The translations under genes were made by a program, and so were the position numbers. A DNA stretch of 64,000 bases. It comes from Methanobacterium sp. BRmetb2. Lineage in GTDB: Archaea > Methanobacteriota > Methanobacteria > Methanobacteriales > Methanobacteriaceae. The DNA lies in the NCBI GenBank assembly GCA_003491285.1, contig CP022705.1, forward strand, positions 989,501 to 1,053,500, written 5' to 3'. How positions within the stretch are numbered: position 1 is the stretch's first letter; each line of letters starts with the position of its first letter. The notes below the pieces were generated by a model. The model saw only the letters and a program-made list of their open reading frames with translations. It had not been told where the DNA came from and made no database searches. Shown in pieces: positions 1 through 9,627 of the stretch.

Positions 1-1383
1 TTCGCTAAACTTCAAGATGATGCTAAACCATTTGATTTTAAAATAGTAAAATCAACAATTGAAAAAGAGCTTGGAAAACCGTTAGATCTACTTTTCTCAA
101 ATTTTAACTCTGAGCCTGTTGCTGCAGCATCGATTGGTCAAGTTCACCGGGCATTTCTTATAGATGGTACCGAAGTGGCAATAAAGATACAAAGACCCGG
201 TATTCAGGAAATTGTGGATAAGGATCTGGTGATAATGCATCATATGGCGGGACTTATTAACAAAACCATTCCCAGTATGCGCATCTTCAATATTCCTGTA
301 ATCGTTGATGAATTTGAAAAATCTATTACTAAAGAGATGGATTATCAATTGGAAGCAAGAAATACCCAAAATTTTGGTGCTAACTTCGCTAATGATGAAG
401 GTATTTACGTTCCCCGTATTTTTTCGGATTATTCAACTTCTCTGGTTTTAACCATGGAGTTCATGCATGGCAATAAAATGGTAAATGTTCTGGATAATCC
501 AGATGGGTTTGACGATAAGCTTCTGGCTAAAAGAGTTGCTAAATCTTACTTTAAACAGATTTTAGAGGACGGATTTTTCCATGCAGACCCTCACCCTGGA
601 AACATGTATGTTTTAGAGAATAATGTACTTTGTTATATAGATTTTGGGATGATGGGCCATATTGATAATGAATTTATGGCAAATCTAGGCGAACTATTTA
701 TGCATGCCATTGATTATAATGCGGATGCTGTGATCAACCAATTAATCTACATGCATATTATTGACCAAACTGTTGATCGACAATTACTTAAAAGGGATAT
801 TATGGACGTTTTTGATCGTTATTATGGGGCGAGTCTTCAAGAAATGCGTTTAGGTAATATCATGAAAGATCTGGCTATACCATTAATTTACAAGTACCAA
901 ACCCACATACCACCAGAATTTACTCTTATAATACGTTCTGTATCCCTTATAGAGGGAGTAGCCTACTCACTTGATCCAGAATTTGATGCCACCAATGTAT
1001 TGAAACCAATGGTTAAAAAAATACTCCTTAAAAAGATCAGTCCAGAAAATATTGTTGAATTTTTCAAAGAAAACATGTTTGAACTTGAACACCTAGTTAA
1101 AAACCTGCCTAGGCATGTAAACCTACTTATGGGAAAGATTGAGGAAAGTGAAATTAAAATCAAATATTCAGAGGAATTTTCGGATAATTTAGAGAGAATA
1201 AGTAATAAAATTGTGGTGGCCATTATAATTGCTGCACTTCTTTTGGGCTCATCATGGATAATACAAATTGATAAGGGCCCTATGATATTTGAAATGCCGA
1301 TTTTAGGATTTTTAGGATTTGCTGCAAGCGGAATTTTGGGATTGGGTCTAATTATTTATATTGTCCGTTTTAAAAATATTTAA
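1..1383 (+). CDS. ABC1/UbiB-family atypical protein kinase (5' end outside window)
   Basis: The reading frame is open from base 1, so the start lies upstream of the window; about 460 C-terminal residues are visible. The motif AAASIGQVH, the following AIKIQRPG lysine segment, HADPHPGN and DFGMMG are the diagnostic motifs of the UbiB/ABC1 (AarF) atypical kinase family. Two hydrophobic helices at the C-terminus (encoded around 1210-1270 and 1285-1375) should anchor it in the membrane. In bacteria and mitochondria the family supports quinone synthesis through ATPase activity. Methanobacteria make no ubiquinone, so here a role in isoprenoid lipid handling is only inference. An apparent GTG at 175 is internal and is not the start. 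Confidence 0.9.
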   Translation, partial: FAKLQDDAKPFDFKIVKSTIEKELGKPLDLLFSNFNSEPVAAASIGQVHRAFLIDGTEVAIKIQRPGIQEIVDKDLVIMHHMAGLINKTIPSMRIFNIPVIVDEFEKSITKEMDYQLEARNTQNFGANFANDEGIYVPRIFSDYSTSLVLTMEFMHGNKMVNVLDNPDGFDDKLLAKRVAKSYFKQILEDGFFHADPHPGNMYVLENNVLCYIDFGMMGHIDNEFMANLGELFMHAIDYNADAVINQLIYMHIIDQTVDRQLLKRDIMDVFDRYYGASLQEMRLGNIMKDLAIPLIYKYQTHIPPEFTLIIRSVSLIEGVAYSLDPEFDATNVLKPMVKKILLKKISPENIVEFFKENMFELEHLVKNLPRHVNLLMGKIEESEIKIKYSEEFSDNLERISNKIVVAIIIAALLLGSSWIIQIDKGPMIFEMPILGFLGFAASGILGLGLIIYIVRFKNI

Positions 1384-1428
1384 TTTATCTTTTTATTTTT
1401 ATTGATGTTTTTATTCAATTATATAGAT

Positions 1429-4400
1429 TTAAGTATCAGTTTTTGCAATATCCAGAAGCCCTTCACTGTTTTTTATGAGTTTACCTTCCCTCACCAATTT
1501 TTCAACCACAGCTTTTAGTCTTTTTGCAATGTTCCCCCGGGTGGATTTAAATCCAAGAAGTCTGGAAGCTTTTTTAATTAATTCATCCTCATCAGTTGCG
1601 AATTGATTCATTATAACCATATATATTGCTTTTTCAATCTCTAAATCACTTATTAAATCAATTTTAGGCTTTATATCTCCCCTTCTACATCTAACCATTA
1701 CTTCTTTACCATTAGAAAATAAAAAGCCATCTATTATGGTAAGTTGACCATCCTGCTCAGCAAGTTGTGCTGAAGTAGCAATTACTTCTTTTATTTTTTT
1801 TCCGGCCCTTTTTAAACCCCAGAGAGTGCGCAGCCTCCTAACTACTTCCTCCATATGGATAGGGGATTCAACTTCTACAACCTGACCTAATCCTCTGGTT
1901 ACCTGGGCCAGGTTATTCTCATCTAAATCACCAGATATATCTATACCCAACCCAGTGCATACTTCATATACTGGTACTAAATCCTCAATATTTCCTTGAA
2001 CTACCTCTTCTGCTGTTTTATCCTCAACAATCACTTTAGATTCGTCTTCAAAAACATCAATATCTTTTTTATTATCTAAAGTTTCCCTGAGCGGAAGTTC
2101 TTCTTTATTTCTATAGCTTTCAATTATTTTTATTAGATTTTTCTGGCTTTCATCCCGATTTCTGTACCAGTCCGTGGCCCATATTCTATGGAAATTCCAT
2201 CCCAATCTTTTCAGTATTTCTTCTCGTAATCTATCCCGGTCACGAGACACTGGGGAGCTATTGTACATTGATCCATCACATTCTATTCCCAATAAATAAT
2301 TAGAGGGATTGTCAGGGTCAACAACAGCTAAATCAATTTTAAAGCCTGCGCAACCTATTTGCATATCCACTTCATATCCCTGTCCTTTCAGGAATCTGTA
2401 AATTGAATTTTCAAAAGAAGATTCTGTTTTTGTTTTTTCTAAGGCTAAATCTGGTAAATATCCTGTGTCAGCATATTCTAAGAAGTCTTTTAAAGCCCTT
2501 AAACCAAATGGGGAGTTGGGTTTTATTTTGAGGTCTCGAGATTTGAAATTGGAAAAGACTACACATAACTCCCTAGCACGAGTTATAAGAACATTTAAAC
2601 GGCGTTCCCCACCGTCATGATTAAGTGGTCCGAAGTTATTAGTTAAACGATGATTTTCATCAAATCCATAACCTACACTAATAAAAATAACATCTCTCTC
2701 ATCTCCCTGGATTGTTTCCAGATTTTTAACAAAGAAATGTTCCTCATGACTGTCACTAAAATGTTTTTCCATTTCTGGGTTAAGTTTAAGTTGGAGTTCC
2801 AATTCTTCCAGGATGGCTTGCTGTTGTTTAACGTTAAAGGTACCTATACCTAGGCTTCTATCATTTCCAAATCGTTTGTAATGTTCAAAAGCAGTTTGCA
2901 CAACAATTTTTGCTTCTTCTCGATTGGTAGAACTGTGACCTCTATCATAAACTGTTTCCGGGAGATATTTTAGTTTTAATCCTATTACTTCCGAGTCCCG
3001 GCAAGGTGAAGGATATATTAAAAGGTTGTCGTCATAAAATTCGTGATTGGACACTGCTATTAAGGATTCGTGCCTACTTCGATAGTGCCATCTTAACATT
3101 TTTGTGGGAAAACTACGTTTACATAGATGTAAAATACTTTCCATGTCTACAATGGATGCTAATTCGTAGGTTTCTTCCCGCCCGCTATCAATCATCATGT
3201 CAAAGAAAGATGTAGGAGGTAATTGTTTAGTATCGCCCATTATAACCGCTTTTTCGGCCCTTAAAAGTGCACCTAAAGCATCCTCAGGTTTTACTTGACT
3301 GGCTTCGTCAAAAATTACGAAATCAAATTTTAAACTTTTTATACTCATTGGATCCAGAAATTGGGCCACTGATAATGGGCTCATCATAAAACACGGTTTA
3401 ATTCGTTGTATTAAACTTCCAGAAGAGGATAATAGTTTCCTTATAGGCATGTGTCCCCTCTTTCTGGAAAATTCGTTTAACAATATTCCAAGTTCCGAGT
3501 TAGGAGAAGCACCACCACGAACTGACGGTCTGCTTTCATAGAGCTTTTTGGCAATTCTTAATCTATTAAGAGATATTAGCTTATTATCCAGTTCTTTAAA
3601 TTCGTGGATTTTGTTTTCATGCATACCTCCCACAAATTTAGATAGAATCGAGGTGCTTAAAAAGGCAATTTTAAGTAGAGAATCTGCGAAATTCCCCTTA
3701 AAACAGGGCACTATGTCATCAGGTTTAAGCCTATCCTCTTCTACTATTTCAATTATATGTCGAGCATGAGTCCGGGAAATATCTCGTTTAATTGAGGTAT
3801 ACTGAGACCAAACCTGTAACTTGGAAATTTCCCCTTCATATATGTTTAACTGAGAACGCATATCTTTGAGTGATGCTGCAACATTATTTTTAGTTAAAAC
3901 TGATTCTTCTTCAAAATGCAGATATTCATCCAGTTTATCTATCAAATCCTGAAACTGTTTTTTTATCCAAGATATATCTTTTATTGATTTAGAGATCTCT
4001 GAACGTGTTTTTGGTGAAGAAAGTATGTCCAGGGATTTTTCACCTAAATTTCCATTTCTTAGAAGTTTTCTGATGGTTAAAATGTCATCAGATAAGTACA
4101 TCAGAGCTTCAGGATCTCCATGCTCACCCTGCCATTTAGAACCGAAAAAACTTCTTCCAACTACTTCATTGGACCGAATATTATCACGAAGTTTTTTACA
4201 CATTAAAAGATTTTTAATGTTATTAACCATTATTTTATCGTCTTCTGGGGGATTTTCAATATGTAAAGACATGGCTTTGCTCTTTATCTTACGATAATCT
4301 CCGCTTAAAGATTTTAAAAATCTGCCGGATAATCCCTCATATTCTGTGACCAAAGATTCCAGATCCTCGTCCAGCACATCCGGCATGAAACCGGTCAAAA

Positions 4401-6282
4401 ATCCTTCTTTCTGTTGTTTGAAGTGTTTAACATCTTTAATAAGGGCATAAACTTCGGCTTTAGAATCTTCCCACTTTGAATCAAGTAAAATATTTTTATC
4501 AATAGGTTGTAGTGATAAAATAAGGTTAACAGTGCTAATAAAATCATTTAAATGTTTAAACGTGTCGGGAGAGTTTATCCCTGTCATATCAGCCAAATTT
4601 TTTACTTTATCTCTAAGATCATCCAATGTTTGTATGGATTTATCCAGTAAAAATTCTATATCCTCTAAATCAACCGGTAATATGGGATCAACATTACATT
4701 GGCGCCATGGATTTTCTTCTAGGGGCCGGACTAGTTTAAAGATTTGTGATAACTCATTTAATATAAATATGGAATGGTTCCATTCTTCAATTGTAAGTTT
4801 ATCCGGATTTGGAAAATTGAAACGAGGCATTTTACGATTTATTTCCTCGAAATGATCAATTACTTCTTCTTTTATCCCAAATAAATGGAATGGTGTGAAT
4901 CCTATTTCGCCCAGGGGTTGGTGGATGAACTGTACATAATCATTTAATTCAGACCGGAGTTCCTCTAACTTAGCAAACTCTTCGTCTAACTCTAATTTTA
5001 TATCCTGACAACGATTTAATGTGCTTTGAAGTTCCAACAACACATCTTTTTTATTTGATTTTCTACTGTGGAGTTCTAGACAAAATTCTCCCAAACCTAC
5101 ATGGTCTAAACGGCTTTTAACTACTTCCAGTGCTGCCATTTTTTCACTGACAAATAAAATTGTTTTTCCGTGTGCCATAAGTTCAGCTATCAAATTGACG
5201 ATAGTTTGGGATTTTCCAGTGCCCGGAGGCCCTTCCACCACCATATTTTTTTCCAGTTTCACATCCTCTATTACTGCAATCTGTGAAGAGTCAGCATCAA
5301 CTACATGGAAAACATCTCGAGGTGAAAGTTTCAAGTCAACTTCATTTTCATGGAATTCTTCGTCATTTAAATCAGCATCTGGATCAAATATTGCCTTAAT
5401 TATTGGACTTTTCTCTAAGGATATGTCTTCAGGCCAGCTTTCAGTTTGCAGATCTTTGAACATGACGAATTTCGTAAAACTGAAAAAGCCCAAATAAACA
5501 TCATCTGTTATATTCCACGATTTTTTGGATTTTAATTCCTGTCTAACCCTTTCAAAATATTCAGTTACACATTCTTTAGTTTCCATCATTTCGAAGTCAG
5601 GTAATTCTATTCCTTGCTCAATAAGTTTTGCTTGGAGTGAAATATTACTAACTGCATCTTCACCTGTCCATCGAAGTTTAAAAGACCCTTTAACTTTTTT
5701 ACGTTCTAATTCTACAGGAATTAAAATAAGAGGAGCCTTTCTGAACTCGTTATTACCATTGATTTCTTTCCATTCCACTGATCCAAGCGCCATGTACAGA
5801 ATGTTGTAACCCTGTTCTTCCAGCATGGATTTTGACTGTTGATTGATGTAAAATAGTCTTTTTTGAAGTTCTTTAGTGCTTAGATTGGTCTGCAAAAATT
5901 GGTTTTTGTATTTTTCTGTGTGAGCCGATTCAGGAGGGGGAACTTCCCATAAAATTGATGATTCTTCTTCCGTTAGCGTGGAATCATCATTTAGCTTAAC
6001 CAGAACATCCACTAATTTTTTTTCTTCATCAGTCAGGATCTGGTGACCTACAATTTCTATATCTGCCAGTTTCCATATAAAGCGTCCTGCCATCATATCC
6101 TCTAAATTATTGCGAAGTTCAACATTATCCTGCTTTTTGGCCTGTTTTTTAGGTAAAAAATATATTTCGCTTTCTCTTTTTCTCCTATTTAGAACCAATG
6201 TCTGATATACATTTTCAGGACAAATGTCAACTAGTTCTACTGTGGTGGTTCTCGGCCGAAAATTTAAAAGCTGATTTCGCAT
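1429..6282 (-). CDS. DUF4011 / SF1 helicase / Vsr-like nuclease / DUF3320 protein (Hhe-type)
   Basis: A 1617-residue multidomain protein. Residues 1-~290 resemble the DUF4011 region. Walker A is GPPGTGKSQ at 351-359. Walker B with VIFDEASQVKP lies near 988, and helicase motif VI (ERRLNVLITRARE) near 1230, together defining a split superfamily 1 helicase of the AAA_11/AAA_12 (Upf1-like) type. Near 1325, GIECDGSMYNSS followed by LGWNFHRIWATDW matches the Vsr/MTES_1575 PD-(D/E)XK-like endonuclease. The C-terminus (~1470-1540) resembles DUF3320. From memory, the order DUF4011-helicase-Vsr is that of the single-gene phage-defence type called Hhe; a genome-maintenance role is the alternative. It lies downstream of, and on the same strand as, another helicase gene, 211 bases away. 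Confidence 0.85.
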   Translation of the reverse strand: MRNQLLNFRPRTTTVELVDICPENVYQTLVLNRRKRESEIYFLPKKQAKKQDNVELRNNLEDMMAGRFIWKLADIEIVGHQILTDEEKKLVDVLVKLNDDSTLTEEESSILWEVPPPESAHTEKYKNQFLQTNLSTKELQKRLFYINQQSKSMLEEQGYNILYMALGSVEWKEINGNNEFRKAPLILIPVELERKKVKGSFKLRWTGEDAVSNISLQAKLIEQGIELPDFEMMETKECVTEYFERVRQELKSKKSWNITDDVYLGFFSFTKFVMFKDLQTESWPEDISLEKSPIIKAIFDPDADLNDEEFHENEVDLKLSPRDVFHVVDADSSQIAVIEDVKLEKNMVVEGPPGTGKSQTIVNLIAELMAHGKTILFVSEKMAALEVVKSRLDHVGLGEFCLELHSRKSNKKDVLLELQSTLNRCQDIKLELDEEFAKLEELRSELNDYVQFIHQPLGEIGFTPFHLFGIKEEVIDHFEEINRKMPRFNFPNPDKLTIEEWNHSIFILNELSQIFKLVRPLEENPWRQCNVDPILPVDLEDIEFLLDKSIQTLDDLRDKVKNLADMTGINSPDTFKHLNDFISTVNLILSLQPIDKNILLDSKWEDSKAEVYALIKDVKHFKQQKEGFLTGFMPDVLDEDLESLVTEYEGLSGRFLKSLSGDYRKIKSKAMSLHIENPPEDDKIMVNNIKNLLMCKKLRDNIRSNEVVGRSFFGSKWQGEHGDPEALMYLSDDILTIRKLLRNGNLGEKSLDILSSPKTRSEISKSIKDISWIKKQFQDLIDKLDEYLHFEEESVLTKNNVAASLKDMRSQLNIYEGEISKLQVWSQYTSIKRDISRTHARHIIEIVEEDRLKPDDIVPCFKGNFADSLLKIAFLSTSILSKFVGGMHENKIHEFKELDNKLISLNRLRIAKKLYESRPSVRGGASPNSELGILLNEFSRKRGHMPIRKLLSSSGSLIQRIKPCFMMSPLSVAQFLDPMSIKSLKFDFVIFDEASQVKPEDALGALLRAEKAVIMGDTKQLPPTSFFDMMIDSGREETYELASIVDMESILHLCKRSFPTKMLRWHYRSRHESLIAVSNHEFYDDNLLIYPSPCRDSEVIGLKLKYLPETVYDRGHSSTNREEAKIVVQTAFEHYKRFGNDRSLGIGTFNVKQQQAILEELELQLKLNPEMEKHFSDSHEEHFFVKNLETIQGDERDVIFISVGYGFDENHRLTNNFGPLNHDGGERRLNVLITRARELCVVFSNFKSRDLKIKPNSPFGLRALKDFLEYADTGYLPDLALEKTKTESSFENSIYRFLKGQGYEVDMQIGCAGFKIDLAVVDPDNPSNYLLGIECDGSMYNSSPVSRDRDRLREEILKRLGWNFHRIWATDWYRNRDESQKNLIKIIESYRNKEELPLRETLDNKKDIDVFEDESKVIVEDKTAEEVVQGNIEDLVPVYEVCTGLGIDISGDLDENNLAQVTRGLGQVVEVESPIHMEEVVRRLRTLWGLKRAGKKIKEVIATSAQLAEQDGQLTIIDGFLFSNGKEVMVRCRRGDIKPKIDLISDLEIEKAIYMVIMNQFATDEDELIKKASRLLGFKSTRGNIAKRLKAVVEKLVREGKLIKNSEGLLDIAKTDT

Positions 6283-6493
6283 GGTTAAATCCAGAAGATT
6301 CTGGCGTAATACTCCAATTTGCTTGTGAATTTCTGTTATTTAAGGCGCCCCCATTTTTACTCATTTAGGATTATTAAGAAGTGGGATTAATATAAAAATT
6401 TAAAAAACTGTTATTAATCATATATTATTTTATATTGATACTATATAAAAAATTCTAATTTAAGAGGTATATATTTCTATTTTATTAATCAGA

Positions 6494-8236
6494 TTAATCA
6501 TCCCTTTGTACTGCTTCTTTAAAGAATTTTGGTACAAGTGATCTATATCTGGGACTTTTAAACATCATATCTATGTTACCATCTAAAATGTAAGTATCAC
6601 AATAATCATCCTCAGCCCTCATACCTCGCCCATATGCTTGAATCAGTGTCATTACAGTTTTATAAGCATACCAACGAGGGTCCCGTCGCATTCTTTTATT
6701 TACTTGCTTATCCCCCAGATAAGGGAAGGGTACTTTATAAATAACCTGGAAGTGGCACTGATCATAGGGCAAATCAACGCCCTCACTCATGGATGGACTA
6801 ACCAATATCAAGGGATCCTTACTTTTTTCGAATTGATTCAGTTGATATTCCCTATTTTGACTGTTATGACTAATTAAACGGGAATTATGGATGTTATTCA
6901 TGATATATTCTTGACATTTATAGTTATGAGTATGTATAAGTCCTTTTTCATGTTTATGATGTTTTATAATCTTATTCAAGACAGATATGGTCTTTGGTGC
7001 CGTGTGTTTTATGGAACTAGCTGACATTTTACCCTTAGTTTTAATATATACTGGTCTTTTTGAGGTTGGAAAAGTACTGTCGATTTTTAGGGAATAAAGC
7101 TCCGCAGGACGTATGCCCAACCATTTACTGAACAATTTATGGTCCAAAATAGTGGCACTCATAAACAAACAGACATCAGCATGTTTTAAAAGATGTTCTT
7201 CAGCGTACATATTCACTTTCAATGGTTTAAAGGAAACACCACCCGGTGATGAATCAACCACCCAATTTTTAGGATTATCTTCCATATTGGTCAAAAGCTC
7301 GTTTAAGCGGTTTTTGGTCCGATTTATTCTGTCTGCCTTATTTTTGGGAATATCTTTTACGTTAATAGCCTTATAATCCTCATATGTGGACTCGACAAAC
7401 ATTACCCATTCTGAAGGATCCTCATATTCCATCATTGAACGAGGTATTGATTTTTTTATATCCTTTTCCAGTCTTTTATTGAAAATATTTACCTCCAAGC
7501 GGTGCATGAGCTTGTCTTCAATATTATGGGCCTCGTCCAAGATCATTATATTTCTCTTATTAAAATGTTTGACGTAGTTAAGCTCCAACAAGGCATAATC
7601 ATAATTCATTAACGTTATCTTACTGTTAACTGCCTCAGCCTTCTGTTCCCAGTAGTTACATTTATCTGTAGACTTAAAATAAATTTGATTTTCAAATGCA
7701 TCCTTAAAAGCAGGTATCCCCTTATCATAATCAGCTTTGGTTATTCCATAAGGACAGGTAAATTTCCGTGACCGGGGTGTGGTTTGACAGGTCCCAATAT
7801 CACAAGTTGAGTCCAGATCATCTTCCTTACATGCAAAATTAGATCTTCCCTTGACCAAAGGATAGCCAAATTCCTTGGCATACTGTGACTGGAGTTGTTT
7901 GGTCATGGTAAGAATGTAAGCCGGTTGATACATCCTAACTAAAGTAGATGCTATCGCTGATTTGCCGGTGCCGGTGCCGGCCTCCAGGATTATGTAGCGA
8001 AATCCTTTATCTATAGCATCCCTTATTTCAGCTATTATTTCCAGCTGCCCTTCGCGGGGATAGGGAAAAGGAAAATTTTCTATTATGTCCTGATCAATAT
8101 TAGGATAAGACCTTTTAATATCTGAGATCTGACTATTTGAAATTTCCACCTTTTTGGAACTTTTAGGGCTATTTGATGAACAGATACAGTTCATTTTCAA
8201 CATTCCGCACTTGTTACATATGAAATCCTTATCCAT
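6494..8236 (-). CDS. Rad3/XPD/DinG-like superfamily 2 DNA helicase
   Basis: A 580-residue helicase. Walker A is EAGTGTGKSA near residue 87, and the DEAH box is ILDEAHNIED near 234. Between them a cluster of cysteines (about 136-165, including CKEDDLDSTC and TCPYG) fits the [4Fe-4S] domain of XPD/DinG 5'-3' helicases. The C-terminal helicase half contains QAYGRGMRAEDDYCD (motif VI). The N-terminus carries a small metal-binding knuckle (C7, C10, C17, C19). Archaeal members are taken to act in DNA repair or replication restart. The neighbouring Hhe-like gene is on the same strand; whether the two are functionally coupled is unknown. Confidence 0.85.
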   Translation of the reverse strand: MDKDFICNKCGMLKMNCICSSNSPKSSKKVEISNSQISDIKRSYPNIDQDIIENFPFPYPREGQLEIIAEIRDAIDKGFRYIILEAGTGTGKSAIASTLVRMYQPAYILTMTKQLQSQYAKEFGYPLVKGRSNFACKEDDLDSTCDIGTCQTTPRSRKFTCPYGITKADYDKGIPAFKDAFENQIYFKSTDKCNYWEQKAEAVNSKITLMNYDYALLELNYVKHFNKRNIMILDEAHNIEDKLMHRLEVNIFNKRLEKDIKKSIPRSMMEYEDPSEWVMFVESTYEDYKAINVKDIPKNKADRINRTKNRLNELLTNMEDNPKNWVVDSSPGGVSFKPLKVNMYAEEHLLKHADVCLFMSATILDHKLFSKWLGIRPAELYSLKIDSTFPTSKRPVYIKTKGKMSASSIKHTAPKTISVLNKIIKHHKHEKGLIHTHNYKCQEYIMNNIHNSRLISHNSQNREYQLNQFEKSKDPLILVSPSMSEGVDLPYDQCHFQVIYKVPFPYLGDKQVNKRMRRDPRWYAYKTVMTLIQAYGRGMRAEDDYCDTYILDGNIDMMFKSPRYRSLVPKFFKEAVQRDD

Positions 8237-8376
8237 AGAGACTTATATTTAGGTGATGGTATAAATAGATGCATGTGTAACCTTAAAAAAGAATTCATTA
8301 AATAGTTATATGTAATTTTATTGAATTAATTCCATTTTGGAATTTATTAAGAAATTTTTATTATAGAAGGTGGATC

Positions 8377-9078
8377 ATGAAGAAAGGAAAATTAATAGGA
8401 ATTGGTGTGGGGCCCGGAGATACCGAACTATTAACATTAAAGGCTGTAAAGATGTTAAAAAGTGTGGATGTAATATGTGCCCCCAAATCCGCTGATTCAA
8501 AACCGAGTTTGGCATTATCAATCGTTAAACCAATTCTTAAAGAACGAAATAACTCATATGAAATTTTAGAACCACTATTTCCAATGATAGAAGATAATAA
8601 TAAACTTAAAGAGTATTGGGACAAGGCTGCCCAGTTAATATCCAAAGAACTAAATAAAGGTCTGGACGTTGCCTTCATAACATTGGGAGATCCGTCAATT
8701 TATAGTACTTTTGCCTATATCTTTAAAATTATTAACAGAATGAACTTTGATGTAGAGTTAATTCCAGGAATAACCTCATTTACAGGATGTGCCGCCAGTG
8801 GAAAAATGCCTCTGGCTGAAAAAGATGAAATTATTGTCATCGTACCTAAAGTTGATGAAAGATTGGAACAGATAATGGAACATGGCGACACCTTTGTCAT
8901 AATGAAAACCTCTAGAAATCTTAAATTACTTGAAGAGACTATAGATAAAGATGAAAGAACTAAAGAAATATTGTCTGTGCAGAACTGCAGTATGGATGAC
9001 GAAAAAATAATAAATGGTTTCTCAAAGGATAAAAAATATCTTTCAACCACAATAGTTAAATTTAAAGATAAAAAATAA
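8377..9078 (+). CDS. cbiL: precorrin-2/cobalt-factor II C20-methyltransferase
   Basis: A 233-residue tetrapyrrole methylase. The N-terminal GIGVGPGDTELLTLKA is the SAM-binding loop of the family, and the spacing to VDVICAPKS is typical of CbiL/CobI. Later ITLGDPSIYSTFAYI and ELIPGITSFTGCAA are the remaining SAM pocket loops. The enzyme methylates C20 of cobalt-factor II in the anaerobic cobalamin pathway, which methanogens need for corrinoid methyltransferases. A GGTGG sequence before ATG 8377 serves as ribosome binding site. It stands alone here; the next gene starts 549 bases downstream. Other corrin genes in the window are cfbA (58831) and cbiH (63536). Confidence 0.92.
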   Translation: MKKGKLIGIGVGPGDTELLTLKAVKMLKSVDVICAPKSADSKPSLALSIVKPILKERNNSYEILEPLFPMIEDNNKLKEYWDKAAQLISKELNKGLDVAFITLGDPSIYSTFAYIFKIINRMNFDVELIPGITSFTGCAASGKMPLAEKDEIIVIVPKVDERLEQIMEHGDTFVIMKTSRNLKLLEETIDKDERTKEILSVQNCSMDDEKIINGFSKDKKYLSTTIVKFKDKK

Positions 9079-9627
9079 TTAACCCATTGAAAGCTGATAC
9101 CTTTGAATTAATGCCAAAATCCTAAAATGATTATTCACATCCACATTTAAAGGTTTAAAAATAATATGAGTTTATAATACATTTTAAGTAATTAAAACAT
9201 TTGAAATAATAAAATAAGTTCTATTAACTAATTTAACTACTTTTTATTCAATATAATAATTGAAATGCCAAAATCTTTTAAAAAATTATTGACTAAAACA
9301 AAAAGTTTATTATTTAGAAAATAGTTATGTATTAAACTAAGCGAACTTACTAATATCCTAGAACACTGAATTTCCAGTTTATTAAATGTTTTTCTACTAA
9401 AACATGCATTATTTCTAGCATAAAAAATGGCTAAAAGGCAATCCTAAATGGATTAAACTATAAAACCTCCTAAAAAGCCTATTTTAACAACCATTTACTA
9501 TTAATTCTTTGAATAATCATTATAAACCATAATTCCAGCCTCAAATTTATTTTAATTTTTTACTAGGATATTATGGAGTATTGAAATTATTCGTTTAAAA
9601 TGGGGATAATCAAAAGAGGGGGATCAA
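9079..9627. other. AT-rich intergenic gap upstream of the radical SAM genes
   Basis: 549 bases without a supportable gene. It is very AT-rich with many short A and T runs. The 12-mer aatgccaaaatc occurs near 9112 and again near 9267. No tRNA fold, terminator-like GC stem or ORF with a ribosome binding site is evident. The promoter for the radical SAM gene at 9628 should lie in its last 100 bases, but no single TATA box stands out from the AT-rich background. Confidence 0.6.

Noticed and set aside
97..369. Minus-strand ORF of 90 codons opposite the UbiB-like gene
   Set aside because: It is a shadow of the kinase reading frame with no ribosome site.
9112..9279. Repeated 12-mer aatgccaaaatc in the gap before the radical SAM genes
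   Set aside because: Two copies in 170 bases of AT-rich DNA with no spacing or array pattern; not a CRISPR or regulatory repeat on this evidence.
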